A model generated the notes under the pieces. The model ran no database searches, was not told where the DNA came from, and was given only the letters and a program-made list of their open reading frames with translations. From positions 1 through 61,406 of the forward strand of contig JABABD010000010.1 in assembly GCA_014238425.1 (NCBI GenBank): 61,406 bases of DNA, read 5' to 3'. This DNA is from Flavobacteriaceae bacterium. Lineage in GTDB: Bacteria > Bacteroidota > Bacteroidia > Flavobacteriales > Flavobacteriaceae. How positions within the stretch are numbered: the stretch's first letter is position 1; each line of letters opens with the position of its first letter. Positions 25,594 through 35,671 of this stretch are shown here, piece by piece. The position numbers were made by a program, and so were the translations under genes.

Positions 25594-28509
25594 ATGCGCT
25601 ACATATCCCTCTTATCTATCTTTTTGTTCACAGTATTTGGCTTTTCTCAACAAGCAGATCACCCTTTAAAAACAAGGGATTCTTTAACGCAAACTACTTG
25701 GGTGGATAGAACATATGATGCTATGACGCTACCAGAAAAAGTAGGTCAACTTTTTATGGCAAGGGCATTTTCAAATCAGGATAACAAGCATGTGGAATCC
25801 ATTAAGAAAATGATTAGGGACAATCATATAGGAGGCCTGATATTTTCTAAGGGAGGTCCAGTTAGACAAGCAAAACTCAATAATGAATTTCAAGCATTAT
25901 CTAAAATACCTTTATTAATTGGAATGGATGCTGAATGGGGATTGAGCATGAGACTTGATTCTACCTATGCATTTCCATGGAATATGACCTTGGGTGCGAT
26001 CAAGGATAATTCACTCATTGAGAAAACCGGAAAACATATTGGGGAACATTGTAAAAGAATAGGAGTGCATTTTAATTTCGCTCCAGTTGCAGATATCAAT
26101 ACCAATCCAAGGAATCCAATCATTGGAAATCGTTCTTTTGGAGAAGATCGAAATAATGTGACTGAAAAATCTTTGGCCTTCATGAAAGGTATGCAGGGTG
26201 CGGGTGTATTGGCAAACGCAAAACACTTTCCAGGTCATGGAGATACCGATAGCGATTCTCATAAAACCCTTCCTACACTTAATTTTTCGAGAAGCAGAAT
26301 TGATAGTCTAGAATTATATCCATATAAAAAACTTATAGATAAGGGACTTTCAAGTGTTATGGTAGCACATTTGAATGTACCAAGTTTGGAAAGCAGAGCT
26401 GGTTTTCCATCATCGCTCTCGGAAAAGATCGTGACAAATATTTTGAAAGATTCTTTGCAATTCAAAGGCCTGATATTTACTGATGCCCTTGAAATGAAAG
26501 GAGTTTCTAACCATGATGATTCAGCTGATGTGGATATGGCTGCTTTTATGGCTGGAAATGACGTGTTATTGATTTCAGAAGACCCTGCTAAAGGTGCTGC
26601 TAAAATAATCGAGGCCTATTATAAGGGAAATATAACTGAAGAGCGTTTAGCACATTCAGTTAAGAAGATATTAATGGCGAAATATAAAGTAGGGCTCAAT
26701 AACTATAGACCTGTTGGATTATATAACCTTCATAGTGATTTGAATCGTCTTAAAGATGATCTCCTTTATGAAGAACTTATTGAGAATGCTGTTACAGTTG
26801 TAGAAAATCAAAATGAGTTACTACCTTTGCGAGATTTGGATACAAAATCCATTGCGTATGTGTCTATGGGGGACGATGATGGCTCAGACTTTTATAATGA
26901 ATTGAAAAAATATACCAAAGTTCATCGTGTTAAGGCGCAACGTCTGGATGAAATATTAAAAAAATTACAGTCCTATAATACCGTAATAGTTGGATTTCAT
27001 AGATCTAATGACAACCCATGGAAATCTTATAAATTTACTACTAAAGAATTAGTATGGCTTTATGAGATTGCTAGGACAAATACCGTAGTTTTAGATATTT
27101 TTGTTAGGCCTTATGCCTTATCAGACATTAAAACATTTAAGAATTTCGAGGGTATTGTTGTTAGCTATCAGAATAGTAAGATATCTCAGCAAAAATCTGC
27201 TCAACTAATATTTGGAGCTATTCCAGCGAAAGGAGTTTTACCAGTGACTACTGGCGCGAATCTTAAAGTAGGTAAAGGAGAAACATTAAATTCTATAAAG
27301 TCATTGAGTTATGGTTTACCTGAACGGGTTGGTTTGAGCTCTGAAAAACTCAAGCGTGTTGATTCTTTGGCTCAATCTGCGGTAGATTCTTTAATGACAC
27401 CAGGTATTCAGCTATTAATAGCTAGAAAAGGGAAAGTCATTTATAATAAGAACTTTGGCAAGCATACATATAAAAGCAATCAAAGTGTGCAATCTGATGA
27501 TTTGTATGATGTGGCATCACTTACAAAAATATTGGCAACAGTTCCATTGTTAATGGAGTTAGAACAACAAGGAATTGTTTCTCTCGACAGTCAATTAGGT
27601 CAATTAATTCCTTCTCTTAGAAAGAGCAATAAAAGTAAGATGACGATTAAAGAAATACTATCTCATTATGCCAAATTAAGACCTTGGGAACCTTTTTATA
27701 TAAATACTGTGGATTCAATTAGTAATCGACCTTTACCAAAATATTATAGGAGTAAGCGTAGTAAGGAATTTGATATAGAAGTGACAAAAGGATTGTTCAT
27801 GCGTACCGACTATATGGATTCTATTAATAAGATTATAAAAGAAACCGAATTGTTAGACAATTTAAGGTATCGCTATAGTGACTTGCCGTACTATATAATG
27901 AAGCAATATATAGAGAAGCATTACGATAAGCCCATGAATGAATTAGTACAACAACATTTTTACAAACCTCTGGGAGCAAACTATACAACGTATAATCCTT
28001 CTTCAAAATTTAGTGATACTCAAATAGTACCGACCGAAGAAGACACTTATTTTAGACATCAGGAAGTACATGGTTATGTGCATGATATGGGAGCTGCCAT
28101 GCAAGGTGGAGTTGGCGGCCATGCTGGAGTTTTTAGCACGGCAAATGATGTTGCTAAGATTATGCAAATGTATCTTCAGAAAGGATTTTATGGTGGAAGA
28201 CGTTATTTTAAGTCAGAAACTTTAGATAAATTTAATAGACGGTATTATCAAGAAAAAAATAATAGGAGAGGAGTTGGGTTTGATAAACCGCAATTAGGTG
28301 ACACAGGACCAACTTGTGGATGCGTTTCAGACACCAGTTTTGGACATTCCGGATTTACAGGAACCTACGCATGGGCTGATCCTGAAGAAGAAATTGTGTA
28401 TGTGTTTTTATCTAATAGAACATATCCAATAATGACTAATAATAGATTGTTAAAAGAAGGAGTTCGTACTGAAATACAGAGATTAATTTATGAAGCGATT
28501 ATAGAATGA
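25594..28509 (+). CDS. GH3 beta-N-acetylhexosaminidase fused to a serine hydrolase (beta-lactamase family)
   Basis: This 971-residue protein has a signal peptide (LLSIFLFTVFGFSQ) and a GH3 domain at residues about 25-370. The latter shows NagZ-type KHFPGHGDTDSDSHKTLP and the nucleophile Asp in FTDALEMKG. A linker of about 220 residues follows. The C-terminal domain (about 590-970) has the SxxK motif ASLTKI and a YSD motif like those of class C beta-lactamases and esterases. Both parts suit murein or amino-sugar recycling. I use ATG 25594. The stop overlaps bshA as ATGA. Confidence 0.9.
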   Translation: MRYISLLSIFLFTVFGFSQQADHPLKTRDSLTQTTWVDRTYDAMTLPEKVGQLFMARAFSNQDNKHVESIKKMIRDNHIGGLIFSKGGPVRQAKLNNEFQALSKIPLLIGMDAEWGLSMRLDSTYAFPWNMTLGAIKDNSLIEKTGKHIGEHCKRIGVHFNFAPVADINTNPRNPIIGNRSFGEDRNNVTEKSLAFMKGMQGAGVLANAKHFPGHGDTDSDSHKTLPTLNFSRSRIDSLELYPYKKLIDKGLSSVMVAHLNVPSLESRAGFPSSLSEKIVTNILKDSLQFKGLIFTDALEMKGVSNHDDSADVDMAAFMAGNDVLLISEDPAKGAAKIIEAYYKGNITEERLAHSVKKILMAKYKVGLNNYRPVGLYNLHSDLNRLKDDLLYEELIENAVTVVENQNELLPLRDLDTKSIAYVSMGDDDGSDFYNELKKYTKVHRVKAQRLDEILKKLQSYNTVIVGFHRSNDNPWKSYKFTTKELVWLYEIARTNTVVLDIFVRPYALSDIKTFKNFEGIVVSYQNSKISQQKSAQLIFGAIPAKGVLPVTTGANLKVGKGETLNSIKSLSYGLPERVGLSSEKLKRVDSLAQSAVDSLMTPGIQLLIARKGKVIYNKNFGKHTYKSNQSVQSDDLYDVASLTKILATVPLLMELEQQGIVSLDSQLGQLIPSLRKSNKSKMTIKEILSHYAKLRPWEPFYINTVDSISNRPLPKYYRSKRSKEFDIEVTKGLFMRTDYMDSINKIIKETELLDNLRYRYSDLPYYIMKQYIEKHYDKPMNELVQQHFYKPLGANYTTYNPSSKFSDTQIVPTEEDTYFRHQEVHGYVHDMGAAMQGGVGGHAGVFSTANDVAKIMQMYLQKGFYGGRRYFKSETLDKFNRRYYQEKNNRRGVGFDKPQLGDTGPTCGCVSDTSFGHSGFTGTYAWADPEEEIVYVFLSNRTYPIMTNNRLLKEGVRTEIQRLIYEAIIE

Positions 28510-29642
28510 AAATAGGAATTGTTTGTTATCCAACTTTTGGAGGTAGCGGTGTTGTTGCGACTGAACTAGGTCTGTCTTTGTCTAAACGAGGACATGAAGT
28601 GCATTTTATTACCTATAAGCAACCAGTAAGATTGGAATTATTGAGTAATAAAGTCCACTTTCATGAAGTGAATGTTCCAGAATATCCATTGTTTCATTAT
28701 CAACCATATGAGCTGGCATTGTCAAGCAAACTGGTAGATATGGTAAAATTTCATGGAATAGAAATACTACATGTGCATTATGCTATACCTCATGCTTATG
28801 CTGCTTATATGGCTCAAAAAATGCTACGTGAAGAAGGCATATATGTACCAATAGTAACAACTCTTCATGGTACAGATATTACCTTAGTAGGTAGTCACCC
28901 TTTTTATAAGACGGCTGTTACTTTCAGTATCAATAAATCGGATGCGGTAACATCAGTCTCCCAGAGTTTAAAGGATGATACGCTACGCCTATTTGATATC
29001 AAGAATGATTTAGAAGTTATTACCAATTTTATTGATTTCTCAAAATACAACCTTGCATTTACAGATTGTCAAAGAGATATGATGGCCTCCGAAGATGAAA
29101 AGATTATTACACATATCAGTAATTTGAGGCCAGTAAAACGAATAGCAGATGTTATTAAGGTGTTTTATGGTATTCAAAAACAAATACCAGCCAAGTTAAT
29201 GTTAGTAGGGGAAGGCCCTGAACGCGAAATGGCGGAAGAACTTTGTGAGTCTCTTGGAATTATTGAAAAGGTTGTTTTCTTTGGAAAGAGCAATGAGATA
29301 GATAAAATATTATGTTTTTCTGATTTGTTTTTATTGCCTTCGGAAACTGAAAGTTTCGGATTGGCTGCCTTAGAGGCAATGGCATCCAGAGTACCCGTTA
29401 TTTCGAGTAACACAGGTGGTATTCCTGAAGTAAATGTTCAAGGAGTCTCTGGATTTTTAAGTGATGTGGGAGACATTGATGATATGGTTAAAAATGCTGT
29501 ATATATCTTGGGAGATTCTAAACGATTGGAAGAATTTAAGAGCAATGCAAAAAAGGAAGCTTCTAAATTTGATATAAATCAGATTGTCCCTCAATATGAA
29601 GCGATTTATCAACAGACACTAACAAAATGTCTCACACTCTAA
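28506..29642 (+). CDS. bshA: N-acetyl-alpha-D-glucosaminyl L-malate synthase BshA
   Basis: BshA makes GlcNAc-malate, the first step of bacillithiol synthesis. The 378-residue GT4 glycosyltransferase starts KIGIVCYPTFGGSGVVATEL and has LHGTDITLVG, NFIDFSKY, VGEGPERE and ETESFGLAALEAMA for UDP-sugar binding. The start overlaps the previous stop in ATGA, which suggests coupling. BshB and BshC are not in this window. Confidence 0.93.
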   Translation: MKIGIVCYPTFGGSGVVATELGLSLSKRGHEVHFITYKQPVRLELLSNKVHFHEVNVPEYPLFHYQPYELALSSKLVDMVKFHGIEILHVHYAIPHAYAAYMAQKMLREEGIYVPIVTTLHGTDITLVGSHPFYKTAVTFSINKSDAVTSVSQSLKDDTLRLFDIKNDLEVITNFIDFSKYNLAFTDCQRDMMASEDEKIITHISNLRPVKRIADVIKVFYGIQKQIPAKLMLVGEGPEREMAEELCESLGIIEKVVFFGKSNEIDKILCFSDLFLLPSETESFGLAALEAMASRVPVISSNTGGIPEVNVQGVSGFLSDVGDIDDMVKNAVYILGDSKRLEEFKSNAKKEASKFDINQIVPQYEAIYQQTLTKCLTL

Positions 29643-29653
29643 AAACAGATGTA

Positions 29654-30112
29654 ATGAAAATCATCTATTTAATATTAATGCCATTAGTAATTGCGCTGTC
29701 TTGTAAGACGACTAAAGAAACTAAAATAGTCGTTCAAGATTTTGAGGTTCTTTTGCAAGAAGCTTATGGAGGCCTAGAAGATGAAGAGCAACGGATTGTA
29801 AGAAACGAAAAAGAGCTTCAAGACGTTTATGGTATTATCAATAGATTTAGGCGACCAGGCATACCAGCACCAGAAATAGATTTTAAAAAATATATAGTCG
29901 TTGCATTATTTATGGGCGAAAAAACAACGGGTGGCTTTTCTACTCAGGTAGGGTCTGTTTCAATTGATGATGATGATATGATTGTAAATGTGATTGAAAA
30001 AGGACCAAAACCAACAGATTTTGTGACTACTGCTATATGTCAACCATTTTGTTTGGTAAAAATTTTAAAGCCTAAATCGGATAAAAAAGTCATCTTCGTA
30101 AAGACGCAATAA
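29654..30112 (+). CDS. lipoprotein with PrcB-like C-terminal domain
   Basis: The product has 152 residues from ATG 29654. It has a lipobox, VIALSC, and then a domain with KYIVVALFMGEKTTGGFST and LVKILKPKSDKKVIFV, which fits the PrcB C-terminal family. In Treponema, PrcB is part of a protease complex. No protease lies next to it. The ATG is 11 bases after bshA, so the two probably share an mRNA. The protease link is family-based only. Confidence 0.75.
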   Translation: MKIIYLILMPLVIALSCKTTKETKIVVQDFEVLLQEAYGGLEDEEQRIVRNEKELQDVYGIINRFRRPGIPAPEIDFKKYIVVALFMGEKTTGGFSTQVGSVSIDDDDMIVNVIEKGPKPTDFVTTAICQPFCLVKILKPKSDKKVIFVKTQ

Positions 30113-30118
30113 TTTGCT

Positions 30119-32083
30119 CTATCCTCTTATGATATCCTTTGTTATTGCTACAATGTCACTAAATTCTTGATACACAATTTGTAATAATCTCAACTGATTT
30201 TTCGTCCTGTCCAAATTATGTTCAGGATAATCAACTTTATAGTAAGTATTCCCGTTAAGATAATCTGTCAAGAAACGTAGTGTTTGTTCAAATAACATGT
30301 ATTTTATTGACAGTGGGAGTGTTTGCTTTTCAATATCTGAAAGTTCGTTTTTTATGACCGAAATATAACCTTCCATAAAGGCCTTATAATAGTTTTTGTT
30401 GAATGCAATTTTAGAAAAATCACTTTCATCTTCATCTACTGATGCGCAAACAGACCGTAAGGCATCTCCAATATCATAATGTATAATGCCAGGCATTACA
30501 GTATCCAAATCTATCATAGCGATAGCTTTCTGCGAGTTACTGTCAAAAAGCATATTAGATAACTTGGCGTCATTATGAGCAACCCTTAGAGGAATTTCCT
30601 CTGAACATCTTAATCCATCCAGATATTCTGCATCTTCCTTATAACTATCTATTTGATATAGTATGTTCTGAATTGTTTCTATGAAACCATTGTCAGCTTT
30701 TTTCAAGGCATTTTTATATTGTCTGGTTCTAAATTTTAGATTGTGAAAATCTGGAATTGTTTCAAACAATGTAGATGCGTCAAAACTTGCCATCCCTTTA
30801 TGAAAGTCACCTAGTAACATTCCAGCTTGAACTACCATGTCATAATTTTTAGGAATTAAAAATGTTTCTGTGTTTTTTATAAAAGTGCATAAAGTCCAGA
30901 ACTGTTCATTCGGATCCTTAGCCAAAAAACCATCTGTAGAACTTTTTATGTACTCTATTACTTTATAATTTGTAGCCTTTTTGAGGTTATTACTTACCTT
31001 GACCTTATTTTTAATTAATCTTTCAACATTAGGAAATATGACTTTATTGATACGCTGTAACACAAAATCATTGTCAGAAATGGTCTTTATTCTATAGGTA
31101 TCGTTTATATGACCACTAGTTAATTCAGTTGAACTTTTATAATGTGTTGAATGTTCAAATTGATTGAAAATTGATTGAATTGTTTTGTCTTTCCATAAGT
31201 TTTCTGGATATATTTTGTTTGTTTTCAGGACTTTAATGGCCTTAACTAATTTAGTTTTATCCTCTTTATAAGTTATGCCATGCCATATGCTATCTGTTGA
31301 AATAACTCCTATAGGTAAGATATTTTGTTCTATTGCCTTATTCACTATAGACGGTAAATAAAACTCCTCTTTTGGATGGTTGTAGTTCTGCTTTAAAAAA
31401 TCCATGAACATCGATTCTGCAAATTGAAATATAAAAGGCGTAAAGCCCCAAAAATTCATGGATACCACGGTATCTTCAGATAAGCTTTCAGAATCGCCAT
31501 TAGGCGTCTTGTACATAAGATGATTATTGACTTTGTTAATGGCAGTTCGCTCAATAACTTGTACAAGATTATTATGTTTATCCAAAAGGCATTCGCCTCT
31601 AGATACTGTACCATATGGAGATAACGTATTTTGTAATTGATAACCCACCATATAGAACCTGTCATCATTTAAAGAGTTAAACAAAGCGTTATACATGACT
31701 TCAAATGATTTCCTGCCATATAAATCATCAGCATTGATAATGGCAAAATTATTTTTTACTAGATGTCTCAGCGAAAGAAGGGCATGACCCGTTCCCCATG
31801 GTTTTTTACGATCATTGTTTTTGTATTCTTCAGGAACATCAGTTAGCTCTTGAAATACATAAGAAAACGTTACTGATTCAGATTGTAAATGCGAGAATCT
31901 CTTCAAGAAATCCACATGTAACTCTCTTCTTATGATAAAGATAATATGATTGAACCCTACATCTAGGGCATCATAAATGGAATAATCAATTATCGCGTTG
32001 CCTTCTTGGTCTATAGAATCTAACTGCTTCAATCCACCATATCGTGAACCTATTCCTGCCGCCATGAGTACTAGTGTCTTCAT
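30119..32083 (-). CDS. nucleotidyltransferase fused to an N-acetylhexosamine-1-kinase-like domain
   Basis: This 654-residue protein starts LVLMAAGIGSRYGGLKQLDS, the nucleotide-binding loop of sugar-1-phosphate nucleotidyltransferases (residues 1-290). The C-terminal half (about 310-654) has an APH fold with RVAHNDAKLSNMLFD (catalytic Asp near residue 505) and MIDLDTVMPGIIHYDIGDALR (metal site near 525). These are close to NahK, which phosphorylates GlcNAc/GalNAc at C1. A single protein could thus make a nucleotide amino sugar from free sugar. The substrates are inferred. Confidence 0.85.
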   Translation of the reverse strand: MKTLVLMAAGIGSRYGGLKQLDSIDQEGNAIIDYSIYDALDVGFNHIIFIIRRELHVDFLKRFSHLQSESVTFSYVFQELTDVPEEYKNNDRKKPWGTGHALLSLRHLVKNNFAIINADDLYGRKSFEVMYNALFNSLNDDRFYMVGYQLQNTLSPYGTVSRGECLLDKHNNLVQVIERTAINKVNNHLMYKTPNGDSESLSEDTVVSMNFWGFTPFIFQFAESMFMDFLKQNYNHPKEEFYLPSIVNKAIEQNILPIGVISTDSIWHGITYKEDKTKLVKAIKVLKTNKIYPENLWKDKTIQSIFNQFEHSTHYKSSTELTSGHINDTYRIKTISDNDFVLQRINKVIFPNVERLIKNKVKVSNNLKKATNYKVIEYIKSSTDGFLAKDPNEQFWTLCTFIKNTETFLIPKNYDMVVQAGMLLGDFHKGMASFDASTLFETIPDFHNLKFRTRQYKNALKKADNGFIETIQNILYQIDSYKEDAEYLDGLRCSEEIPLRVAHNDAKLSNMLFDSNSQKAIAMIDLDTVMPGIIHYDIGDALRSVCASVDEDESDFSKIAFNKNYYKAFMEGYISVIKNELSDIEKQTLPLSIKYMLFEQTLRFLTDYLNGNTYYKVDYPEHNLDRTKNQLRLLQIVYQEFSDIVAITKDIIRG

Positions 32084-32094
32084 GTTGTAAAAAT

Positions 32095-32125
32095 AAAAAA
32101 AGCACCTAGAAAAGGTGCTTTTTAT
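32095..32125 (-). terminator. intrinsic terminator after the OMP gene
   Basis: On the minus strand AGCACCTTTTCTAGGTGCT is a perfect stem (AGCACCT/AGGTGCT) followed by a T-run. It lies 20 bases past the outer-membrane protein stop at 32145. Confidence 0.85.
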
Positions 32126-32144
32126 TATTATATGTTTTATTTGA

Positions 32145-32636
32145 TTAAAATTGGTAACGAATACCTAGAGCAATATCAAAATCTAAATCATTATTATTGA
32201 ATTGATCATCTCCAAATCCTATTTCAGGGCGGAAATCTAGAGATAAAAGTAATGGTATATCAAAATTGTATTCAATACCAACATCACCAGCGGCAAAGAA
32301 AAAAGAATCGCTTACATCGCCACCTCCAGGAACATCAATGTCAAATGCTCCGAAGCCTCCACCAACACCTGCATACCAGTTAAAATTACCGTCAAGTTGC
32401 CAAACCCATTGGTATAACCCTGCCAGTTTAAAACCATCATAGTTTTTTCCATCTCTCCAGCCTAAATCAAATTCTAAACGATTATTATCATTCAATGCTC
32501 TTTGGTATGATACTTCAGCTCCAAAACCATCACTATCTCCAAGTCTTAAGCCTAAGGCATTGTCAGAAATTGATTGCGCATTCATTGAGAATGTAAAGCC
32601 TATTATTGCTAAACCGAGTACAAATAATTTTTTCAT
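32145..32636 (-). CDS. small outer-membrane beta-barrel protein
   Basis: The 163-residue protein has a signal peptide (MKKLFVLGLAIIGFTFSMNAQ). It is then made of alternating hydrophobic/polar strands with turns rich in Gly, Asp and Asn, and ends in the barrel signature IALGIRYQF with a terminal Phe. This predicts about eight strands in the outer membrane. It is a single-gene transcript with its own promoter box and terminator. Ligand or pore function is unknown. Confidence 0.87.
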   Translation of the reverse strand: MKKLFVLGLAIIGFTFSMNAQSISDNALGLRLGDSDGFGAEVSYQRALNDNNRLEFDLGWRDGKNYDGFKLAGLYQWVWQLDGNFNWYAGVGGGFGAFDIDVPGGGDVSDSFFFAAGDVGIEYNFDIPLLLSLDFRPEIGFGDDQFNNNDLDFDIALGIRYQF

Positions 32637-32661
32637 GTCTTTTTAAGTTTTTTGTTTAATG

Positions 32662-32669
32662 CAAAGTTA
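32662..32669 (-). promoter_or_regulatory. -7 promoter box for the OMP gene
   Basis: On the minus strand TAACTTTG is an exact TAnnTTTG match, 25 bases before the ATG at 32636. TTG lies 15 bases upstream of it, which is shorter than usual. Confidence 0.5.
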
Positions 32670-32746
32670 AAATTTTAACATTTCCAAGTGTTGAATAATA
32701 ACGATAAACTTTTGTTAATATTGGCTAATAAACTCTAAATTTAGGC

Positions 32747-35668
32747 ATGACAATAAATGAGGCGCTTAAGGACCTTAATAGTATTTTGGATGGTGAATTG
32801 TTGTATGATGAACTTTCCAAATCACTTTATGCTACAGATGCTTCTGTATACAGAAAGATACCGCTCGCAGTAGCCTATCCAAAAAATATGAGCGATATTA
32901 GGCAACTCATATATTTTGCAAAACATCATAAAACATCGTTAATTCCCAGAACGGCCGGAACTTCTTTAGCAGGACAATGTGTAGGAGAAGGAGTTGTCGT
33001 TGACGTGTCCAAACATTTTACCAGAATTCTTAATGTAGATGAGACAAATCGAACAGTTACTGTGCAACCGGGTGTTATTCGGGATGAATTAAATAATTAC
33101 CTAAAACCATTTGGGTTATTTTTTGGCCCTAACACATCAACTTCTAATCGTTGTATGATTGGTGGTATGGTCGGCAATAATTCTTCTGGAACTACCTCAA
33201 TTAAATATGGCGTTACAAGAGACAAAGTCGCTAAGCTTAATACCCTGTTGAGTGATGGAAGTGAAGTGCTATTTGAAAGGCTTACTAAAGATGAATTTCA
33301 TAATAAATGTAGCCTTAATACTTTAGAAGGACAGATATATAATACAATTCATAAAGAACTTACGCCTAATGTTGTTCAACAAAATATAAGAAGAGAATAC
33401 CCAAACCAAGAAATTCATAGAAGAAATACAGGCTATGCCATAGATGAGTTAATTGGCACCGAGATTTTTGGAGGAGATAAACATTTTAACATGTGTGAGC
33501 TCCTTTCAGGAAGCGAGGGTACACTTGCCTTTATCACTGAGATTACTCTGAAGCTTGATTTATTGCCGCCGACAGAAAGTGTTATGGTAGCGGCTCACTT
33601 TAGTTCTATAGAAAACTGTTTAAAAGCAGTGGTACCTGCTATGAAGCATGACTTGTATGCCTGTGAGATGATGGATAAAACCATTTTAGATTGCACTAAA
33701 AATAATAGGACCCAGTATGAAAATCGATTTTTTATTGAAGGTGATCCACAAGCTATCTTAATGTGTGAACTTAAGGGCAATACAAAAGAGGCTGTTAATA
33801 GTTCTTCAGAGCAACTTATTAATACACTAAAAGATTCAGGTCTCAGTTATGCTTATCCCGTGCTTATGGGTGAAAATATTGACAAAGCTTTACAGCTTAG
33901 GAGTGCAGGCTTGGGCCTTTTAGGAAATATCATAGGTGACAATAAAGCGGTTGCTTGTATTGAGGACACCGCAGTGACTTTATCTGATCTTGCTAATTAT
34001 ATTGAAGATTTCACAGAGTTAATGAAAAATTTTGGACAAAGTGCCGTGTACTACGCCCATGCTGGTGCAGGAGAATTGCATTTGCGCCCAATTCTTAATC
34101 TTAAAAAGACTGAAGACGTTAATAGTTTCAAGGAAATTACGAAGTCAGTAGCTGAGTTAGTTAAGTCGTACAATGGTTCGTTTAGTGGTGAACATGGTGA
34201 TGGTATTCTACGTTCCGGTTTTATAGAGTTTATGATTGGAGAGGAGAATTATACAATTTTAAAAAAAATAAAGACAGTATTCGATTCGGATAGCATTTTT
34301 AATCCTGGAAAGATCATTAATCCATATAAAATGGATGACAACTTACGCTATAAGGTAGATAGAATAGAACCCGCGATTGACACAGTTTTGAATTTTGAGG
34401 CGTCTCATGGAATCCTTCGTGAGGCAGAAAAATGTAATGGGTCTGGTGATTGTAGAAGATTGCCCTCTGCTGGCGGGACGATGTGTCCTAGTTATCGAGC
34501 AACGCTAAATGAAAAAGACACGACACGTGCGCGCGCTAATGCTTTGCGTGAGTTTCTTACCCAAAGCGATAAAGTCAATAAGTTTGATTATAAAGAACTC
34601 AAACAAGTGTTCGACCTATGCTTGAGTTGTAAAGCCTGTGCTAGTGAATGTCCAAGTAGCGTGGATGTGGCAAGTTTAAAGGCAGAATTTGAGTACCAGT
34701 ACCAAAAGGCCAATGGGTTTTCTAAGCAAAGTAGGTTTTTTGCTGAAGCTACTAAGTATAATAAAATTGGTTCGAAAGTACCAATGATGGCGAATTTTGT
34801 GACTCAAAATAGATGGTTGTCAAAAATGATTAAAGCTGTTTATGTGATAGCGTCAGAACGTAGTCTTCCTAAAATATCTGCTAAAAGTTTCTCTGAAATT
34901 TATAATAAAAGGAGCACAAATAATATGTCGATAGAGCCAAAAAAGACTATTTGTTTGTTTGTTGATGAATTCACCAATTATCTGGAATCGGAGATAGCTC
35001 TAGATGCACTTATGTTGCTTGAAAAGTTAGGATATGATGTCGTTGTTTTAGATGCACTTGAAAGTGGTAGAAGTTATATTTCAAAAGGATTTTTAAAAGA
35101 GTCTAAAGTGTTGATAAATAAGAATATAAAACACATCAATAATACTATCAGTTCAAATATTAAAATTATAGGTATAGAACCTTCAGCCATATTAACTTTT
35201 AAAGATGAAGCGCTGAAGTTGGCAGATGATATAGAGGCAGCTAAACAGATTGCTAATAGAAGTTTTTTGATTGATGAGTTCCTATATCATGAAATGAAAG
35301 CAGGTTATATCCATGCTGGTCAATTTACAGATGAACCTCAAACATTGGAATTTCATGGACATTGCCATCAAAAGGCATTAGGGAATCAAGAATATACCGC
35401 TGAGCTCCTAGGATTGCCTGAGAATTATAGTGTTACAGTTATTCCTTCCGGTTGTTGTGGTATGGCTGGAAGTTTTGGATATGAAAAGGAGCATTATAAT
35501 ATAAGTATGGAAGTGGGTGAACAGACGCTGTTTCCAGCAATCAGAGAATCTGATGATAAGACTATTATTGTGGCAAACGGGACCAGTTGCAGACATCAAA
35601 TTAAAGATGGTACTCAACGAATAGCAAAGCATCCTGTAACTATTTTAAGAAATGCACTACTCATATAA
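32747..35668 (+). CDS. FAD-linked oxidase with C-terminal Fe-S domains (D-2-hydroxyacid/D-2-hydroxyglutarate dehydrogenase type)
   Basis: The 973-residue protein is of the YdiJ class. It has a PCMH FAD-binding domain (LIPRTAGTSLAGQCVGEGVV, GGMVGNNSSGTTSIKYG) and a C-terminal FAD-oxidase part (YAHAGAGELHLRP, FSGEHGDGILRSG). It then has Fe-S cysteines (CNGSGDC, CLSCKACASECPSSVD) and a CCG-like domain (FHGHCHQKALGN, PSGCCGMAGSFG). It oxidises a D-2-hydroxyacid and passes electrons to quinone. Lactate versus hydroxyglutarate cannot be decided here. A small membrane protein gene follows after 3 bases. Confidence 0.92.
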   Translation: MTINEALKDLNSILDGELLYDELSKSLYATDASVYRKIPLAVAYPKNMSDIRQLIYFAKHHKTSLIPRTAGTSLAGQCVGEGVVVDVSKHFTRILNVDETNRTVTVQPGVIRDELNNYLKPFGLFFGPNTSTSNRCMIGGMVGNNSSGTTSIKYGVTRDKVAKLNTLLSDGSEVLFERLTKDEFHNKCSLNTLEGQIYNTIHKELTPNVVQQNIRREYPNQEIHRRNTGYAIDELIGTEIFGGDKHFNMCELLSGSEGTLAFITEITLKLDLLPPTESVMVAAHFSSIENCLKAVVPAMKHDLYACEMMDKTILDCTKNNRTQYENRFFIEGDPQAILMCELKGNTKEAVNSSSEQLINTLKDSGLSYAYPVLMGENIDKALQLRSAGLGLLGNIIGDNKAVACIEDTAVTLSDLANYIEDFTELMKNFGQSAVYYAHAGAGELHLRPILNLKKTEDVNSFKEITKSVAELVKSYNGSFSGEHGDGILRSGFIEFMIGEENYTILKKIKTVFDSDSIFNPGKIINPYKMDDNLRYKVDRIEPAIDTVLNFEASHGILREAEKCNGSGDCRRLPSAGGTMCPSYRATLNEKDTTRARANALREFLTQSDKVNKFDYKELKQVFDLCLSCKACASECPSSVDVASLKAEFEYQYQKANGFSKQSRFFAEATKYNKIGSKVPMMANFVTQNRWLSKMIKAVYVIASERSLPKISAKSFSEIYNKRSTNNMSIEPKKTICLFVDEFTNYLESEIALDALMLLEKLGYDVVVLDALESGRSYISKGFLKESKVLINKNIKHINNTISSNIKIIGIEPSAILTFKDEALKLADDIEAAKQIANRSFLIDEFLYHEMKAGYIHAGQFTDEPQTLEFHGHCHQKALGNQEYTAELLGLPENYSVTVIPSGCCGMAGSFGYEKEHYNISMEVGEQTLFPAIRESDDKTIIVANGTSCRHQIKDGTQRIAKHPVTILRNALLI

Positions 35669-35671
35669 TAA

